In this document: positions 28,195-37,193 of the stretch, piece by piece
Position numbering within the stretch: position 1 is the first letter of the stretch
How the letters are laid out: every line of letters begins with the position of its first letter
The notes under the pieces: generated by a model
What the model was told of the DNA's origin: nothing
Databases searched by the model: none
Seen by the model: the letters and a program-made list of their open reading frames with translations, nothing else
Translations under genes and position numbers: made by a program
NCBI GenBank assembly: GCA_963823535.1
Contig: CAWGLZ010000005.1
Coordinates: forward strand, 124,001-188,000
Source: RPQJ01 sp963823535
GTDB lineage: Bacteria; Pseudomonadota; Gammaproteobacteria; Steroidobacterales; Steroidobacteraceae
Length of the DNA: 64,000 bases
Direction: 5' to 3'

Positions 28195-29256
28195 ATGCTG
28201 AACCCCGGCTATACGACGATCTCCAAGTTCCTCATCCAGCAGGTGCCCGAGGGTCCGCACGGTCGTGAGCTCGCCGCGCTGCTGGTGGACGTCGCCGCCG
28301 TGATCAAGGCGATCTCGGCGGCGGTGGGCAAGGGTCCGCTGCTGGGGCTGGCCGGGCTCGCCGGCACCGAGAATGCCCAGGGCGAGTCGCAGAAGAAGCT
28401 CGACCTGCTCGCCGACGAGATGTTCGCGCGCGGCGTGGAGTGGAGCGGCCTCGTCGGTGCGCTCGCTTCCGAGGAGATGGAGGACGTGCACTTCGTCGAG
28501 GGGCAGGGCCGGCTCGCGCTGGTGTTCGATCCGCTCGACGGCTCGAACAACCTCGATGTGAACGTACCGGTCGGCTCGATCTTCTCGATCCTTTCGCTGC
28601 CCGAGGCCGCGCGCGGCACGGACGCCGTGCTGCAGCCGGGCTCGCGCCAGCTGGCGGCGGGCTATGCGATCTACGGCCCGTCCACGCAGATCGTGATCAC
28701 GGTCGGGCGCGGGACCCACGGCTTCACGCTGGATCGCGAGATCGGCAATTTCGTGCTGACGCATCCGGACATCCGCGTCCCGGAGGAGGGATCCGAGTAC
28801 CTGATCAACGCCTCCAACCGCCGCTTCTGGGAGCCCCCGATCATCCGCTACGTAGACGAGTGCAAGGCGGGCGAGGAGGGTCCGCGAGGACGCGACTTCA
28901 ACACGCGCTGGGTGGCCTCGATGGTGGCCGACGTGCACCGTGTCCTGATGCGAGGGGGCATCTACATGTATCCGCGGGACCAGAAGGAGGCGAACCGCAG
29001 TGGCCGGCTGCGACTGCTGTACGAGGGCAACCCGATGGCGATGATCGTCGAGCAGGCCGGCGGGGCGGCGTCCACCGGACGTGGACGGATCCTCGACGTC
29101 GTGCCCGAGGAACTGCACCAGCGGGTGCCGGTCATGCTCGGATCGCGTGCCGAGGTCGCCCGCATCGAGCACTACCACGCCGAGTACGACCGCGGCGAGG
29201 ACAAGCCCTACCACTCGCCGCTGTTCGGCGAGCGGTCATTGTTCACCAACGCCTGA
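28195..29256 (+). CDS. cbbF: Fructose-1,6-bisphosphatase, class I
   Basis: 353 aa. Metal and active-site motifs are ALASEEME and VFDPLDGSNNLDVNVPVGSI. The substrate segment YLINASNRRFWEPP and RYVDECKAG follow, and GGIYMYPRDQKE lies near the end. It regenerates fructose-6-phosphate in the Calvin cycle and may also act on sedoheptulose bisphosphate. It lies 17 bases after cbbX and 22 before cbbP. Confidence 0.96.
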   Translation: MLNPGYTTISKFLIQQVPEGPHGRELAALLVDVAAVIKAISAAVGKGPLLGLAGLAGTENAQGESQKKLDLLADEMFARGVEWSGLVGALASEEMEDVHFVEGQGRLALVFDPLDGSNNLDVNVPVGSIFSILSLPEAARGTDAVLQPGSRQLAAGYAIYGPSTQIVITVGRGTHGFTLDREIGNFVLTHPDIRVPEEGSEYLINASNRRFWEPPIIRYVDECKAGEEGPRGRDFNTRWVASMVADVHRVLMRGGIYMYPRDQKEANRSGRLRLLYEGNPMAMIVEQAGGAASTGRGRILDVVPEELHQRVPVMLGSRAEVARIEHYHAEYDRGEDKPYHSPLFGERSLFTNA

Positions 29257-29278
29257 ACGGCCAGCTGGAGCGAGCGCA

Positions 29279-30154
29279 ATGTCGGCGAGACATCCCATCA
29301 TCGCGGTGACCGGCTCGAGCGGAGCCGGCACGTCTACCGTCAAGACGACGTTCGAGTGGATCTTCCGGCGCGAGAAGATCGATGCCGCCATCGTCGAGGG
29401 CGACGCCTTTCATCGCTACGACCGCATGGAAATGCGCCAGAAGATGAAGGAAGCCGAGGCACAGGGCAACAAGAACTTCAGTCACTTCGGCCCGGATTCG
29501 AACCTGTTCGGCGAACTCGAGGAACTGTTCCGCAGCTACGCCCTGAGCGGCCGCGGACGCTCGCGCACCTACATCCACGATGCCGAGGAAGGCGCCAGGT
29601 ATGGCGGGGAGCCCGGCACGTTCACCGCCTGGAAGGAGATCGGCGAGGGCTCGGACCTGCTTTTCTACGAAGGGCTGCACGGCGCCGTGCAGACGGACGA
29701 GCACGACGTCGCCCGGCACGCGGACCTGCTGGTCGGTGTCGCACCGAGCATCAACCTCGAGTGGATCCAGAAGCTGCACCGCGACAAGAGCCGGCGCGGC
29801 TACTCGACGGAGGCGGTGGTCGACACGATCCTGCGGCGAATGCCGGACTACGTGAACTACATCTGCCCGCAGTTCTCCCGCACGCACATCAATTTCCAGC
29901 GCGTCCCGACGGTCGACACCAGCAACCCGTTCATTGCCAAGGACATCCCGACGGCCGACGAGAGCTTCCTCATCGTCCGTTTCGCGAACCCCAAGGGCAT
30001 CGATTTTCCCTACCTGCTGTCCATGGTGCACGATTCGTTCATGTCCCGGCCCAATACGCTGGTGCTGCCCGGGGGCAAGCTGCCGCTCGCGATGCAGATC
30101 ATTCTCACGCCGCTGATCCTGCGGATGATGGACACGAAGAAACGCGCCTATTGA
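29279..30154 (+). CDS. cbbP: Phosphoribulokinase
   Basis: 291 aa from ATG 29279. The P-loop is AVTGSSGAGTSTVK. EGDAFHRYDRMEM, then FFYEGLHG-like LLFYEGLHGAVQTDEHD, and the bacterial octameric-type C-terminus LVLPGGKLPLAMQIILTPL follow. It phosphorylates ribulose-5-phosphate to RuBP. With CbbLS, CbbX and CbbF it completes the diagnostic Calvin set. cbbT, cbbA and cbbG are not in the window. Last clear gene of the cbb operon; a P-type ATPase follows after 85 bases. Confidence 0.97.
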   Translation: MSARHPIIAVTGSSGAGTSTVKTTFEWIFRREKIDAAIVEGDAFHRYDRMEMRQKMKEAEAQGNKNFSHFGPDSNLFGELEELFRSYALSGRGRSRTYIHDAEEGARYGGEPGTFTAWKEIGEGSDLLFYEGLHGAVQTDEHDVARHADLLVGVAPSINLEWIQKLHRDKSRRGYSTEAVVDTILRRMPDYVNYICPQFSRTHINFQRVPTVDTSNPFIAKDIPTADESFLIVRFANPKGIDFPYLLSMVHDSFMSRPNTLVLPGGKLPLAMQIILTPLILRMMDTKKRAY

Positions 30155-30239
30155 CCGGCGCGCGACGTCGCCTGACGAACACCCGCGCCGCGGGCTTTCC
30201 GCAATTCCAAACGGGCGCGCCCTCGCCTGTAATGGGGGG

Positions 30240-32861
30240 GTGAATACCCGGCACAGCGGCTTGACCAGCGCCGAGGCGCGGGAACGCCTCGACCGGCATG
30301 GGCGCAATGTCCTGCCGTCGGAGCCGCGGCCCGGCGTACTCGAGATCGCCCTGCGCCAGCTGCGCAGTCCACTCGTCTATGTCCTGCTGGCGGCGGCGGT
30401 GGCCGCGTTCGCTCTGGGCGACTACACGGACGCCGGGTTCATCGGCGTCGTGCTGCTGCTCAACTCGTCGATCGGCGGCTGGCAGGAGTGGCGCGCCGAG
30501 CAGCAGAGCCACGCCTTGCAACGGCTGCTGCGGATCCGTGCCACCGTGCTGCGTGATGGTCGCGCCGTGGAGATCGACGCGGAAGAGGTCGTGCCCGGGG
30601 ACGTCGTCGCCCTCGAGAGCGGGCAGCGCGTGCCCGCCGACCTCAGGCTGCTCGACGAGCACGGGCTCGAGATCGAGGAGTCGCTGCTCACCGGGGAGTC
30701 CCTCCCGGTCGCGAAGGACGCGCACTGGACGGGGCCCGAGGAGACGCCGGTCGGCGACCGTCGCAACATGGCGTTCGCCGGTTCCACCGTCACGCGGGGC
30801 CGCGGGCACGGCGAGGTGGTCGCCACCGGCGCGAAGACGGTGATCGGCGAACTGGCAGTGACCATGTCCACCACGCTGCGGGGCAAGCCGCCGCTCGTGG
30901 TCCGCATGGAGCGATTCAGTCGCGTCGTCGCGATCGCGGTGCTCGCGGCAGCCGTCGCGATCGGAGCTGTCGGCGTGCTCGTGCACGGGCAGGGCGTCGG
31001 CCAGATGTTCGTATTCGGTATCGCGCTCGCGGTCTCGGCGATTCCCGAGGGCTTGCCCGTGGCGCTGACGATCACCCTCGCAATCGCGGCGCGGCGGATG
31101 GCGAACCGCGGGGCGATCGTGCGCCGGCTGCCGGCCGTGGAGGGACTCGGCAGCTGCACGCTGATCGCGAGCGACAAGACCGGGACCCTCACCTGCAACG
31201 AACTCACGGTCCGCGAGATCCGGCTTGCGGATGGACACGCCTTTGCCGTGACCGGCGCCGGCTACGAGCCGCAGGGTGAAATCGTGCCGAGCGGGACGGA
31301 GGACGCCTCGGCGCGCGCGGCGCTCCGGCCACTGCTCGAGATCGCGGCCGCCTGCAACGAGGCCGACCTCGTCGAACGTGACGGCCACTGGTCCTGGCGG
31401 GGGGACCCCACGGACGTCGCGTTGCTCGCGCTGGCCCGCAAGGGCGGCGTCGACCGCGAGTCGCTGCTGGTGGACCTGCCGCAGGTGAGCGAGATCGCGT
31501 TCGAGCCCGAGCGACGGTTCGCCGCGACCTTCCACGATCGATCGGGTCGCACGTGGGTGGCGGCGAAGGGCGCGCCGGAGCGGATACTGCGCATGTGCCG
31601 GCTGGGCGACGGCGAACGGTCGGCGGTCGAACGCGTCGCCGAGGACATGGCCACCCGCGGTTACCGTGTGCTGGCGCTCGCCAGCGGCTGGTTGCCGCGC
31701 CGCATGCCGCAGGAGGAGACGCCCGCCGAGCCGGACGAACTGGATCTGGCCGGCCTGCTCGGACTCATCGATCCGCTGCGGCCCGGTGCGCGGGAAGCCG
31801 TCGAGCGATGTCGTGCCGCGGGCATCCGGGTGATCATGGTGACGGGGGACCATCCGCTCACGGCGCTCGCCATCGCACGCGAACTCGGCATCGCGACCGA
31901 CGCGGGGCACGTGGTTCGAGGTCCGGAACTGGTGAACGCCGGACCGGAGCGCATGCGCGAGGTCGTCGACCAGGTGGCGGTCCTGGCGCGCGTCACGCCC
32001 GACCAGAAGCTCGCCTTCGTGGAGGCAGGCCAGCTGGCGGGGCATTTCGTCGCCGTGACGGGCGACGGGGTGAACGACGCTCCGGCGCTGCGCAAGGGCA
32101 ACATCGGCGTCGCAATGGGCCGGGGAGGGACGGACGTCGCGCGCGAGGCCTCGGACCTCGTACTGAGCGACGACAATTTCGCGACCATCGTCAACGGCAT
32201 CGAGGAAGGCCGGATCGCCTACCAGAACATCCGCAACGTGATCTACCTGCTGATTGCGGCAGGGATCGCGGAGGTCTTGACGGTGGGCCTCGCAGTGATC
32301 GTCGGCCTGCCCCTGCCGCTGCTGCCGGCGCAGCTGCTGTGGCTCAACATCGTCACGAACGGCATCCAGGACGTTGCCCTCGCCTTCGAGCGTGGCCAGG
32401 GCGCCGAGTTGAGCGCCCGCCCGCGACGGCCGGGCGAGTCGATCTTCGACCGCCTGATGATCGAGCGTGCGCTGCTGGCCGGCGGCTGGATGGCAGCCGT
32501 CGCATTCACGGCCTTCGTGGTCCTGCTCGAGACCGGGATTCCGGTGGAGACGGCCCGCAACGAGCTGCTGCTGCTCATGGTGCTGCTGCAGAACGTCGAT
32601 GCGTTCAACGCACGCTCGGAAACGCGCTCGGTCTTCCGGATTCCGCTGGCCAACAATCCGCTGCTCGTGGCGGGCGTGTCCGGCGCGCTGTTGCTTCACC
32701 TCGTCGCGATGCACCTGCCGCTGACACAGCGCGTGCTGAGCGTGGGTCCGCTGACGGCGGACGCATGGATGCTCTTTCCGGCAGCGGCCCTGACGCTGCT
32801 CGTCGTCATGGAACTGCAGAAGCTGACCTGGCGCTGGCGGCAGCGGCGCGTCGCGACCTGA
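30240..32861 (+). CDS. P-type cation-transporting ATPase (P2-like)
   Basis: 873 aa from GTG 30240. The actuator domain has LLTGESLPVAKD (TGES), helix M4 has AVSAIPEGLPVALT (PEGLP, typical of Ca/Na/K P2 pumps), and the phosphorylation site is SDKTGTLTCNE. The hinge is VTGDGVNDAPALRKGNIGVAMG. About eight to ten membrane helices are visible. The N-terminus LTSAEARERLDRHGRNVLP matches the cation-ATPase N domain. PEGLP excludes heavy-metal P1B pumps. The transported ion, probably Ca or another light cation, is uncertain. It follows cbbP on the same strand; a functional link is not evident. Confidence 0.92.
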   Translation: MNTRHSGLTSAEARERLDRHGRNVLPSEPRPGVLEIALRQLRSPLVYVLLAAAVAAFALGDYTDAGFIGVVLLLNSSIGGWQEWRAEQQSHALQRLLRIRATVLRDGRAVEIDAEEVVPGDVVALESGQRVPADLRLLDEHGLEIEESLLTGESLPVAKDAHWTGPEETPVGDRRNMAFAGSTVTRGRGHGEVVATGAKTVIGELAVTMSTTLRGKPPLVVRMERFSRVVAIAVLAAAVAIGAVGVLVHGQGVGQMFVFGIALAVSAIPEGLPVALTITLAIAARRMANRGAIVRRLPAVEGLGSCTLIASDKTGTLTCNELTVREIRLADGHAFAVTGAGYEPQGEIVPSGTEDASARAALRPLLEIAAACNEADLVERDGHWSWRGDPTDVALLALARKGGVDRESLLVDLPQVSEIAFEPERRFAATFHDRSGRTWVAAKGAPERILRMCRLGDGERSAVERVAEDMATRGYRVLALASGWLPRRMPQEETPAEPDELDLAGLLGLIDPLRPGAREAVERCRAAGIRVIMVTGDHPLTALAIARELGIATDAGHVVRGPELVNAGPERMREVVDQVAVLARVTPDQKLAFVEAGQLAGHFVAVTGDGVNDAPALRKGNIGVAMGRGGTDVAREASDLVLSDDNFATIVNGIEEGRIAYQNIRNVIYLLIAAGIAEVLTVGLAVIVGLPLPLLPAQLLWLNIVTNGIQDVALAFERGQGAELSARPRRPGESIFDRLMIERALLAGGWMAAVAFTAFVVLLETGIPVETARNELLLLMVLLQNVDAFNARSETRSVFRIPLANNPLLVAGVSGALLLHLVAMHLPLTQRVLSVGPLTADAWMLFPAAALTLLVVMELQKLTWRWRQRRVAT

Positions 32862-32906
32862 ATCCGGGCCGGGTCGCGCAACCCGCGTGGCAGTGCGCCT
32901 CAATTC

Positions 32907-34526
32907 CTATCCGAACACCTGCTTCATGACCGGGGCCATGCGGCGCACGCCGGCGATGGCCGTCGCCGCGGCGAGCCCGCCCATCATGGCGCCGCTCACG
33001 CCGCAGGACATGATGTCCTGCCCCGTCAGCCACAGCCCCGGCACCTTCGTGCGCGGCCGGAGCCAGCCCTGGCGCAGGCGCGCCGGGTCGTGGTCGAGGC
33101 CGTAGAGTTCACCGCGTTCCCAGCCGCAGAACCACTGCATCGAGAGCGGGGTCGACACCTCCCAGTAGTCCACGCGGCCGCGGACCTGCGGCACCTTCTC
33201 ATACAGGTGGGCGAGCAGGCGTTCGCCGAAGGCGTGCTTGAGTGCCTCGTAGTCGTCGCCCCGGTGTCCCCAGGTGCGGTCGGCCCAGGGTTCGAAGACC
33301 TCGTAGGGCGCGGGCGCGACGATCTCGATCGTCGCCTTTCCGGGATGGCGTCGCTCGAAGTCAGGATCCTTCGCGGAAGGAAACGAGAGGTACACGGCGG
33401 GGAAGGGGCCACTCGGGTCTGCGACGAACCGGTCGACCGCCGCATCGGAATCGTTGTCGGGGTAGATCCAGAAGTTGGTCCGCGGCAGGCCGAGATCGGC
33501 AGCGGTCGCCTGCAGGCCGATGTAGACGCCGAGGTGTCCGATGCTCGGCTTGACGTTCCGCAGTCGCGCGTCGTAGCCGTGCTCGTGTGATACCGCCGCG
33601 GGCAGCAGCCGCGCGAAGGTATTGATCGCGCCCGCGTCCGAGATGACGCAGGGCGATTCGATCTCGTGGCCGTCGGCCATGCGTACGCCCCGCGCCCGGC
33701 CGTCGCGGACCAGGATTTCCTCGACGCGCGCATAGGTGAAGACCTCGCCACCGGCCGCTCGGATGCGCGGCAGGATGGTGTCCGCGATGCGCCAGGCGCC
33801 GCCGACGGGATAGAACCCGCCGTGCAGGTAGTGCTTGGCGATCAGCGCCTGGATGACGAAGGAGGAACGCTTCGGCGGCAATCCCATGTCGCCCCACTGG
33901 CCCGTCAGCACGGCAATCAGTTCCCGGTCATCCGTCAGCTCGGACAGTACCTCCCAGGTCGTGCGGTCGAAGCTCGGCGGGAGGCGCCGGCGCAGCCAGG
34001 GTCCGGCGACCGCCGCGGCCCAGGGAGGCAGCGTGCGGTCGAGCGTGAAGGTGCGCATGCCACGCGACACCTCGCCCAGAAGCTGCAGGTAGCGGTCGAT
34101 CGCACTGGCTTCGCGCGGGAAATAGCCGACCAGGTTCTCGCGAAAGGCGTCGCGCCCGGCGACCGCGTCGTAGACGCGATCGCCGATGAAGAACCGGTCG
34201 TAGTGCGCGTCCATCGGTGCCCAGTCGAGGTTGCCACCGGTCAGGAAGTCCATCAGGCGGCGCACGGTGGTGCGGGCCCCCATGTCGCCGAGGTAGTGGA
34301 CGCCGACGTCCCATTCGTAGCCCGCGCGCTCGTAGCTGTGGGTCGCGCCGCCGGCGGTGTAGTGCTGCTCGAGCACCGCGATGCGCCAGCCGAGCTCCGA
34401 CAGCAGCGCCGCGGTCGCCAGGCCGCCGATGCCCGAGCCGATGACGAGCGCGTCGTACGGACCGTCGAGTCGCGACGCGCGATAGCGTCGGCCGATGCGC
34501 AGGGTGCTGGGTTTGAGCTTGGACAT
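32907..34526 (-). CDS. FAD-dependent carotenoid/retinoid desaturase-like oxidoreductase
   Basis: 539 aa from ATG 34526. The N-terminal FAD site is YDALVIGSGIGGLATAALLSELG, followed by VLEQHYTAGGATHSYERAGYEWDVG (the second FAD contact of phytoene desaturases). The C-terminus has LWLTGQDIMSCGVSGAMMGG. The arrangement resembles all-trans-retinol 13,14-reductase/CrtI-like proteins. Substrate unknown; no crt genes are near. Its start is 40 bases from the divergent metallopeptidase gene. Confidence 0.85.
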   Translation of the reverse strand: MSKLKPSTLRIGRRYRASRLDGPYDALVIGSGIGGLATAALLSELGWRIAVLEQHYTAGGATHSYERAGYEWDVGVHYLGDMGARTTVRRLMDFLTGGNLDWAPMDAHYDRFFIGDRVYDAVAGRDAFRENLVGYFPREASAIDRYLQLLGEVSRGMRTFTLDRTLPPWAAAVAGPWLRRRLPPSFDRTTWEVLSELTDDRELIAVLTGQWGDMGLPPKRSSFVIQALIAKHYLHGGFYPVGGAWRIADTILPRIRAAGGEVFTYARVEEILVRDGRARGVRMADGHEIESPCVISDAGAINTFARLLPAAVSHEHGYDARLRNVKPSIGHLGVYIGLQATAADLGLPRTNFWIYPDNDSDAAVDRFVADPSGPFPAVYLSFPSAKDPDFERRHPGKATIEIVAPAPYEVFEPWADRTWGHRGDDYEALKHAFGERLLAHLYEKVPQVRGRVDYWEVSTPLSMQWFCGWERGELYGLDHDPARLRQGWLRPRTKVPGLWLTGQDIMSCGVSGAMMGGLAAATAIAGVRRMAPVMKQVFG

Positions 34527-34566
34527 TTGTCGTTTCCGCCTGCCCCTAAGGTACCATCGGACGGGC

Positions 34567-35619
34567 ATGGTCACGAAGCGGGCACGAAGCAGGCAGGCGG
34601 TTCCGGCACGCCGCTATCGTTGGGAGGATCTCGACGAGGAGGACCTGCTGCAGCTCAAGTTCCGCCAGCTGCGCCTGCAGCTGAAGGACAGCCCGGCCTG
34701 GCCGGAAGTGCGGCGTCTCTACTCCGAGCTGGAGCGCCGTGGCATCCGCTTCAGGCCGCACGTCTGGCTGGCGGAAGAGTGGTTCTCGCCCGATGGCGTC
34801 CCGGGCATCGCCATCCCGTTCTACGTCGCGCATCCCCGGCTGCGGGAACTCGAGCGCCGCTACATGGGGGAAGTGGAGGGGGGCAGCCGCAAGTGGCTGA
34901 TCCGGATCCTGCGCCACGAGGCCGCGCACGCGCTCGATACCGCCTATGGGCTGCGGCGCCGCGCGGAATGGCGCAGGGTCTTCGGCTTTGCCTCCAAGCC
35001 ATATCCGGGCGACTACACGCCACGGCCGAGCAGCCGCCGCCACGTGCTGCACCTCGGGCACTGGTACGCTCAGAGCCACCCGACCGAGGACTTCGCCGAG
35101 ACCTTCGCGGTGTGGCTGCAGCCGAAGGCGCGCTGGCGCCGCGAGTACGCCGGCTGGCCGGTCCTGAAGAAACTGGAGTACGTGGACCGACTGATGGCGG
35201 AGATCGCCGGGCGCGCGCCCGTCAATCGCGACCGCTCGGTCGTCGACCCGCTCTCGACCAGCGAACGAACGCTCGCCCAGCACTACCGCCGCAAGGCCGC
35301 GTCGTACCTCCGCTACGACCGGCGCTACGACGACTGGTTGTGCCGCAGCTTCGCCAGTCGCGAGAAGCGGCCACGGGCGGTGCCGGCCGCGAAATTCATC
35401 CGCGAGATCGAGCCGCAGCTCAGGCGGCTGCTGGTGCGACGGGCCCGGCTGCATCCTTACCTCGTGGATCACGCGATGGCAATGGTCGTGCGCCGCGTGC
35501 GGCAGCTCGATCTCGTGCTGCGCGGCCCGAGGCGCGACAGCAAGCGTGACGTGGTGCGCCTGCATGAGCGCGTCGTGCTCGACGTGCTGCGCCGTAACCG
35601 GGAGAACTACACCCTATGA
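34567..35619 (+). CDS. Putative zinc-binding metallopeptidase
   Basis: 350 aa from ATG 34567. The zincin motif is HEAAH in IRILRHEAAHALDTAYGLRRR. A downstream HPTEDFAETFAVWLQP supplies a likely third ligand Glu/Asp, as in the putative zinc-binding metallopeptidase family. The protein is Arg-rich at its C-terminus and lacks a signal peptide, so it is probably cytoplasmic. The stop overlaps the start of an ATP-grasp ligase (ATGA). The pairing suggests a joint task in making and trimming a peptide or peptide-like bond; no substrate peptide is visible. Confidence 0.8.
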   Translation: MVTKRARSRQAVPARRYRWEDLDEEDLLQLKFRQLRLQLKDSPAWPEVRRLYSELERRGIRFRPHVWLAEEWFSPDGVPGIAIPFYVAHPRLRELERRYMGEVEGGSRKWLIRILRHEAAHALDTAYGLRRRAEWRRVFGFASKPYPGDYTPRPSSRRHVLHLGHWYAQSHPTEDFAETFAVWLQPKARWRREYAGWPVLKKLEYVDRLMAEIAGRAPVNRDRSVVDPLSTSERTLAQHYRRKAASYLRYDRRYDDWLCRSFASREKRPRAVPAAKFIREIEPQLRRLLVRRARLHPYLVDHAMAMVVRRVRQLDLVLRGPRRDSKRDVVRLHERVVLDVLRRNRENYTL

Positions 35620-36650
35620 GTAGACGTCGAATATTGCTGATGGTGCACGAGTCGCTGGTGCCACCCGCGGATCTGGCGGGGCTCACGGAGGCCGACATCG
35701 AGGAGTGCCGGGCGGAATACAACGTGCAATCGATCCTGCAGAACCTTGGACATCATGTGCGGGTGATCGGCGTCGGCGATCGGCTCACGGAATTGCGCGA
35801 GGCCATCCGGGACTGGCGCCCGCACGTCGTGTTCAACCTGCTCGAGGAGTTTTCCGGCATCGTCTCCTACGACCACTACGTGGTCGCCTACCTCGAGCTC
35901 ATGCGCCAGCCGTACACGGGCTGCAATCCGCGCGGCATGATGATCTCGCGCGACAAGGTCCTCACCAAGCAGGTGCTGGCCTCCCATCGCATCCCGACGC
36001 CCCGCTTCCAGCTGTTCCCGTACCGTCAGCGGTTCCGCGAGCCACGTCGCCTGCAGTTCCCCCTGTTCGTGAAGTCGGCAACCGACGACGCGTCGCTAGG
36101 CATCTCACAGGCATCGGTGGTGGAGGACATGGCGCGCCTGCGCGAGCGCGTCGAGTTCATCCACGACCAGGTGCACAGCGACGCGCTCGTCGAGGAATAC
36201 ATCGATGGACGGGAAATCTACGTCGGCGTGCTCGGCAACGAGCGCCTGACCGCACTGCCGGCATGGGAGATGAACTTCGGCACCCTGCCACAGGTGCAGT
36301 CGGCGATCGCCACCCGCAAGGTCAAGTGGGACCCGCTCTACCAGCAGAGGCACGGCATCTCGACCGGCCCGGCGCGTCACCTGGGCGCGGCCCAGCGCGA
36401 CGCGATCGGACGGCTCGCGAAACGCATCTACCGCGCGCTGCACATGAGTGGCTACGCGCGCATGGACCTCCGGATGCGTGCCGACGGCAGCCTGTTCGTG
36501 CTCGAGGCCAACGCAAACCCCAACCTCACGTTCGGCGAGGACTTCGCGGAGTCCGCCGAATCGGTCGGCATCGGCTACGAAGCGTTGCTCACGCGCATCG
36601 TGAACCTGGGCCTCGCCTACCGGCCGGAGTGGCGTTTGTTCGAGAGTTGA
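35616..36650 (+). CDS. ATP-grasp ligase (D-Ala-D-Ala ligase-like)
   Basis: 344 aa. A nucleotide-binding N-terminal fold (RILLMVHESLVPP) precedes the ATP-grasp core: FPLFVKSATDDASLGIS (triphosphate loop), ALVEEYIDGREIYVGVLG (hinge/adenine), and LDLRMRADG-like MDLRMRADGSLFVLEANANPN with the magnesium-binding Glu/Asn. Ddl-like proteins join amino acids or peptides through acyl phosphates. It is not a housekeeping Ddl by context. Translationally coupled to the metallopeptidase. Confidence 0.85.
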   Translation: MSRRRILLMVHESLVPPADLAGLTEADIEECRAEYNVQSILQNLGHHVRVIGVGDRLTELREAIRDWRPHVVFNLLEEFSGIVSYDHYVVAYLELMRQPYTGCNPRGMMISRDKVLTKQVLASHRIPTPRFQLFPYRQRFREPRRLQFPLFVKSATDDASLGISQASVVEDMARLRERVEFIHDQVHSDALVEEYIDGREIYVGVLGNERLTALPAWEMNFGTLPQVQSAIATRKVKWDPLYQQRHGISTGPARHLGAAQRDAIGRLAKRIYRALHMSGYARMDLRMRADGSLFVLEANANPNLTFGEDFAESAESVGIGYEALLTRIVNLGLAYRPEWRLFES

Positions 36651-36674
36651 GCCGCATTCGCGACGGGAGAAGAC

Positions 36675-37148
36675 ATGCAGCGCACGACGATCACGCTCGA
36701 CGACGACCTGATGGCGAGGCTGGACGAATTCATGGCCGACCGCCGCTACGGGAACCGCTCCGAGGCGATCCGTGACCTCGTGCGTGCGGGCCTGGAGCAG
36801 GCGACCGTGGAGGCGTCGCCGCGGGCGCAGTGCCTCGCCGCGGCGATCTACGTCTACGACCACGAGGCGCGTGACCTCTCGAGCCGGCTGACGCGGGCTG
36901 CGCACGAGCACCACGACCTCTCGCTCGCGACGCTGCACGTGCACCTCGATCATGACAGCTGCATGGAGGTGACGGTGCTGCGCGGCGCCGTGGGCGAGGT
37001 GCGTCACTTCGCGGACCACGTGATCGCCGAGCGGGGCGTACGTCATGGCCGGTTGGTGCTCGTGCCGGTGGAGGAGCAGACGGAAACGCACACCCATGGC
37101 CCGGCGCGCGTCGGACCGCACCCGCATCTGCACGTCCGCAAGCGATGA
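36675..37148 (+). CDS. nikR: Nickel-responsive regulator
   Basis: 157 aa. The ribbon-helix-helix N-terminus is QRTTITLDDDLMARLDEFM followed by NRSEAIRDLVRAGL. The C-terminal ACT-like nickel domain has ligands at the spacing known for NikR: H77, H88, H90 (LHVHLDH) and C96 (DSCMEV). A His-rich tail (THTHGPARVGPHPHLHV) is additional. NikR represses nickel uptake genes; none is in this window, and no GTATGA-type box is visible just upstream. It is 24 bases after the ATP-grasp gene and may be co-transcribed. Confidence 0.93.
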   Translation: MQRTTITLDDDLMARLDEFMADRRYGNRSEAIRDLVRAGLEQATVEASPRAQCLAAAIYVYDHEARDLSSRLTRAAHEHHDLSLATLHVHLDHDSCMEVTVLRGAVGEVRHFADHVIAERGVRHGRLVLVPVEEQTETHTHGPARVGPHPHLHVRKR

Positions 37149-37193
37149 GCATGCCGTGCCGCAGCGGCTGCCGGGCTGCCGCCGGGCCGGCGG

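Noticed and set aside
30105..32903. 932-codon open frame opposite the P-type ATPase
   Set aside because: Shadow of the ATPase gene; no domain features.
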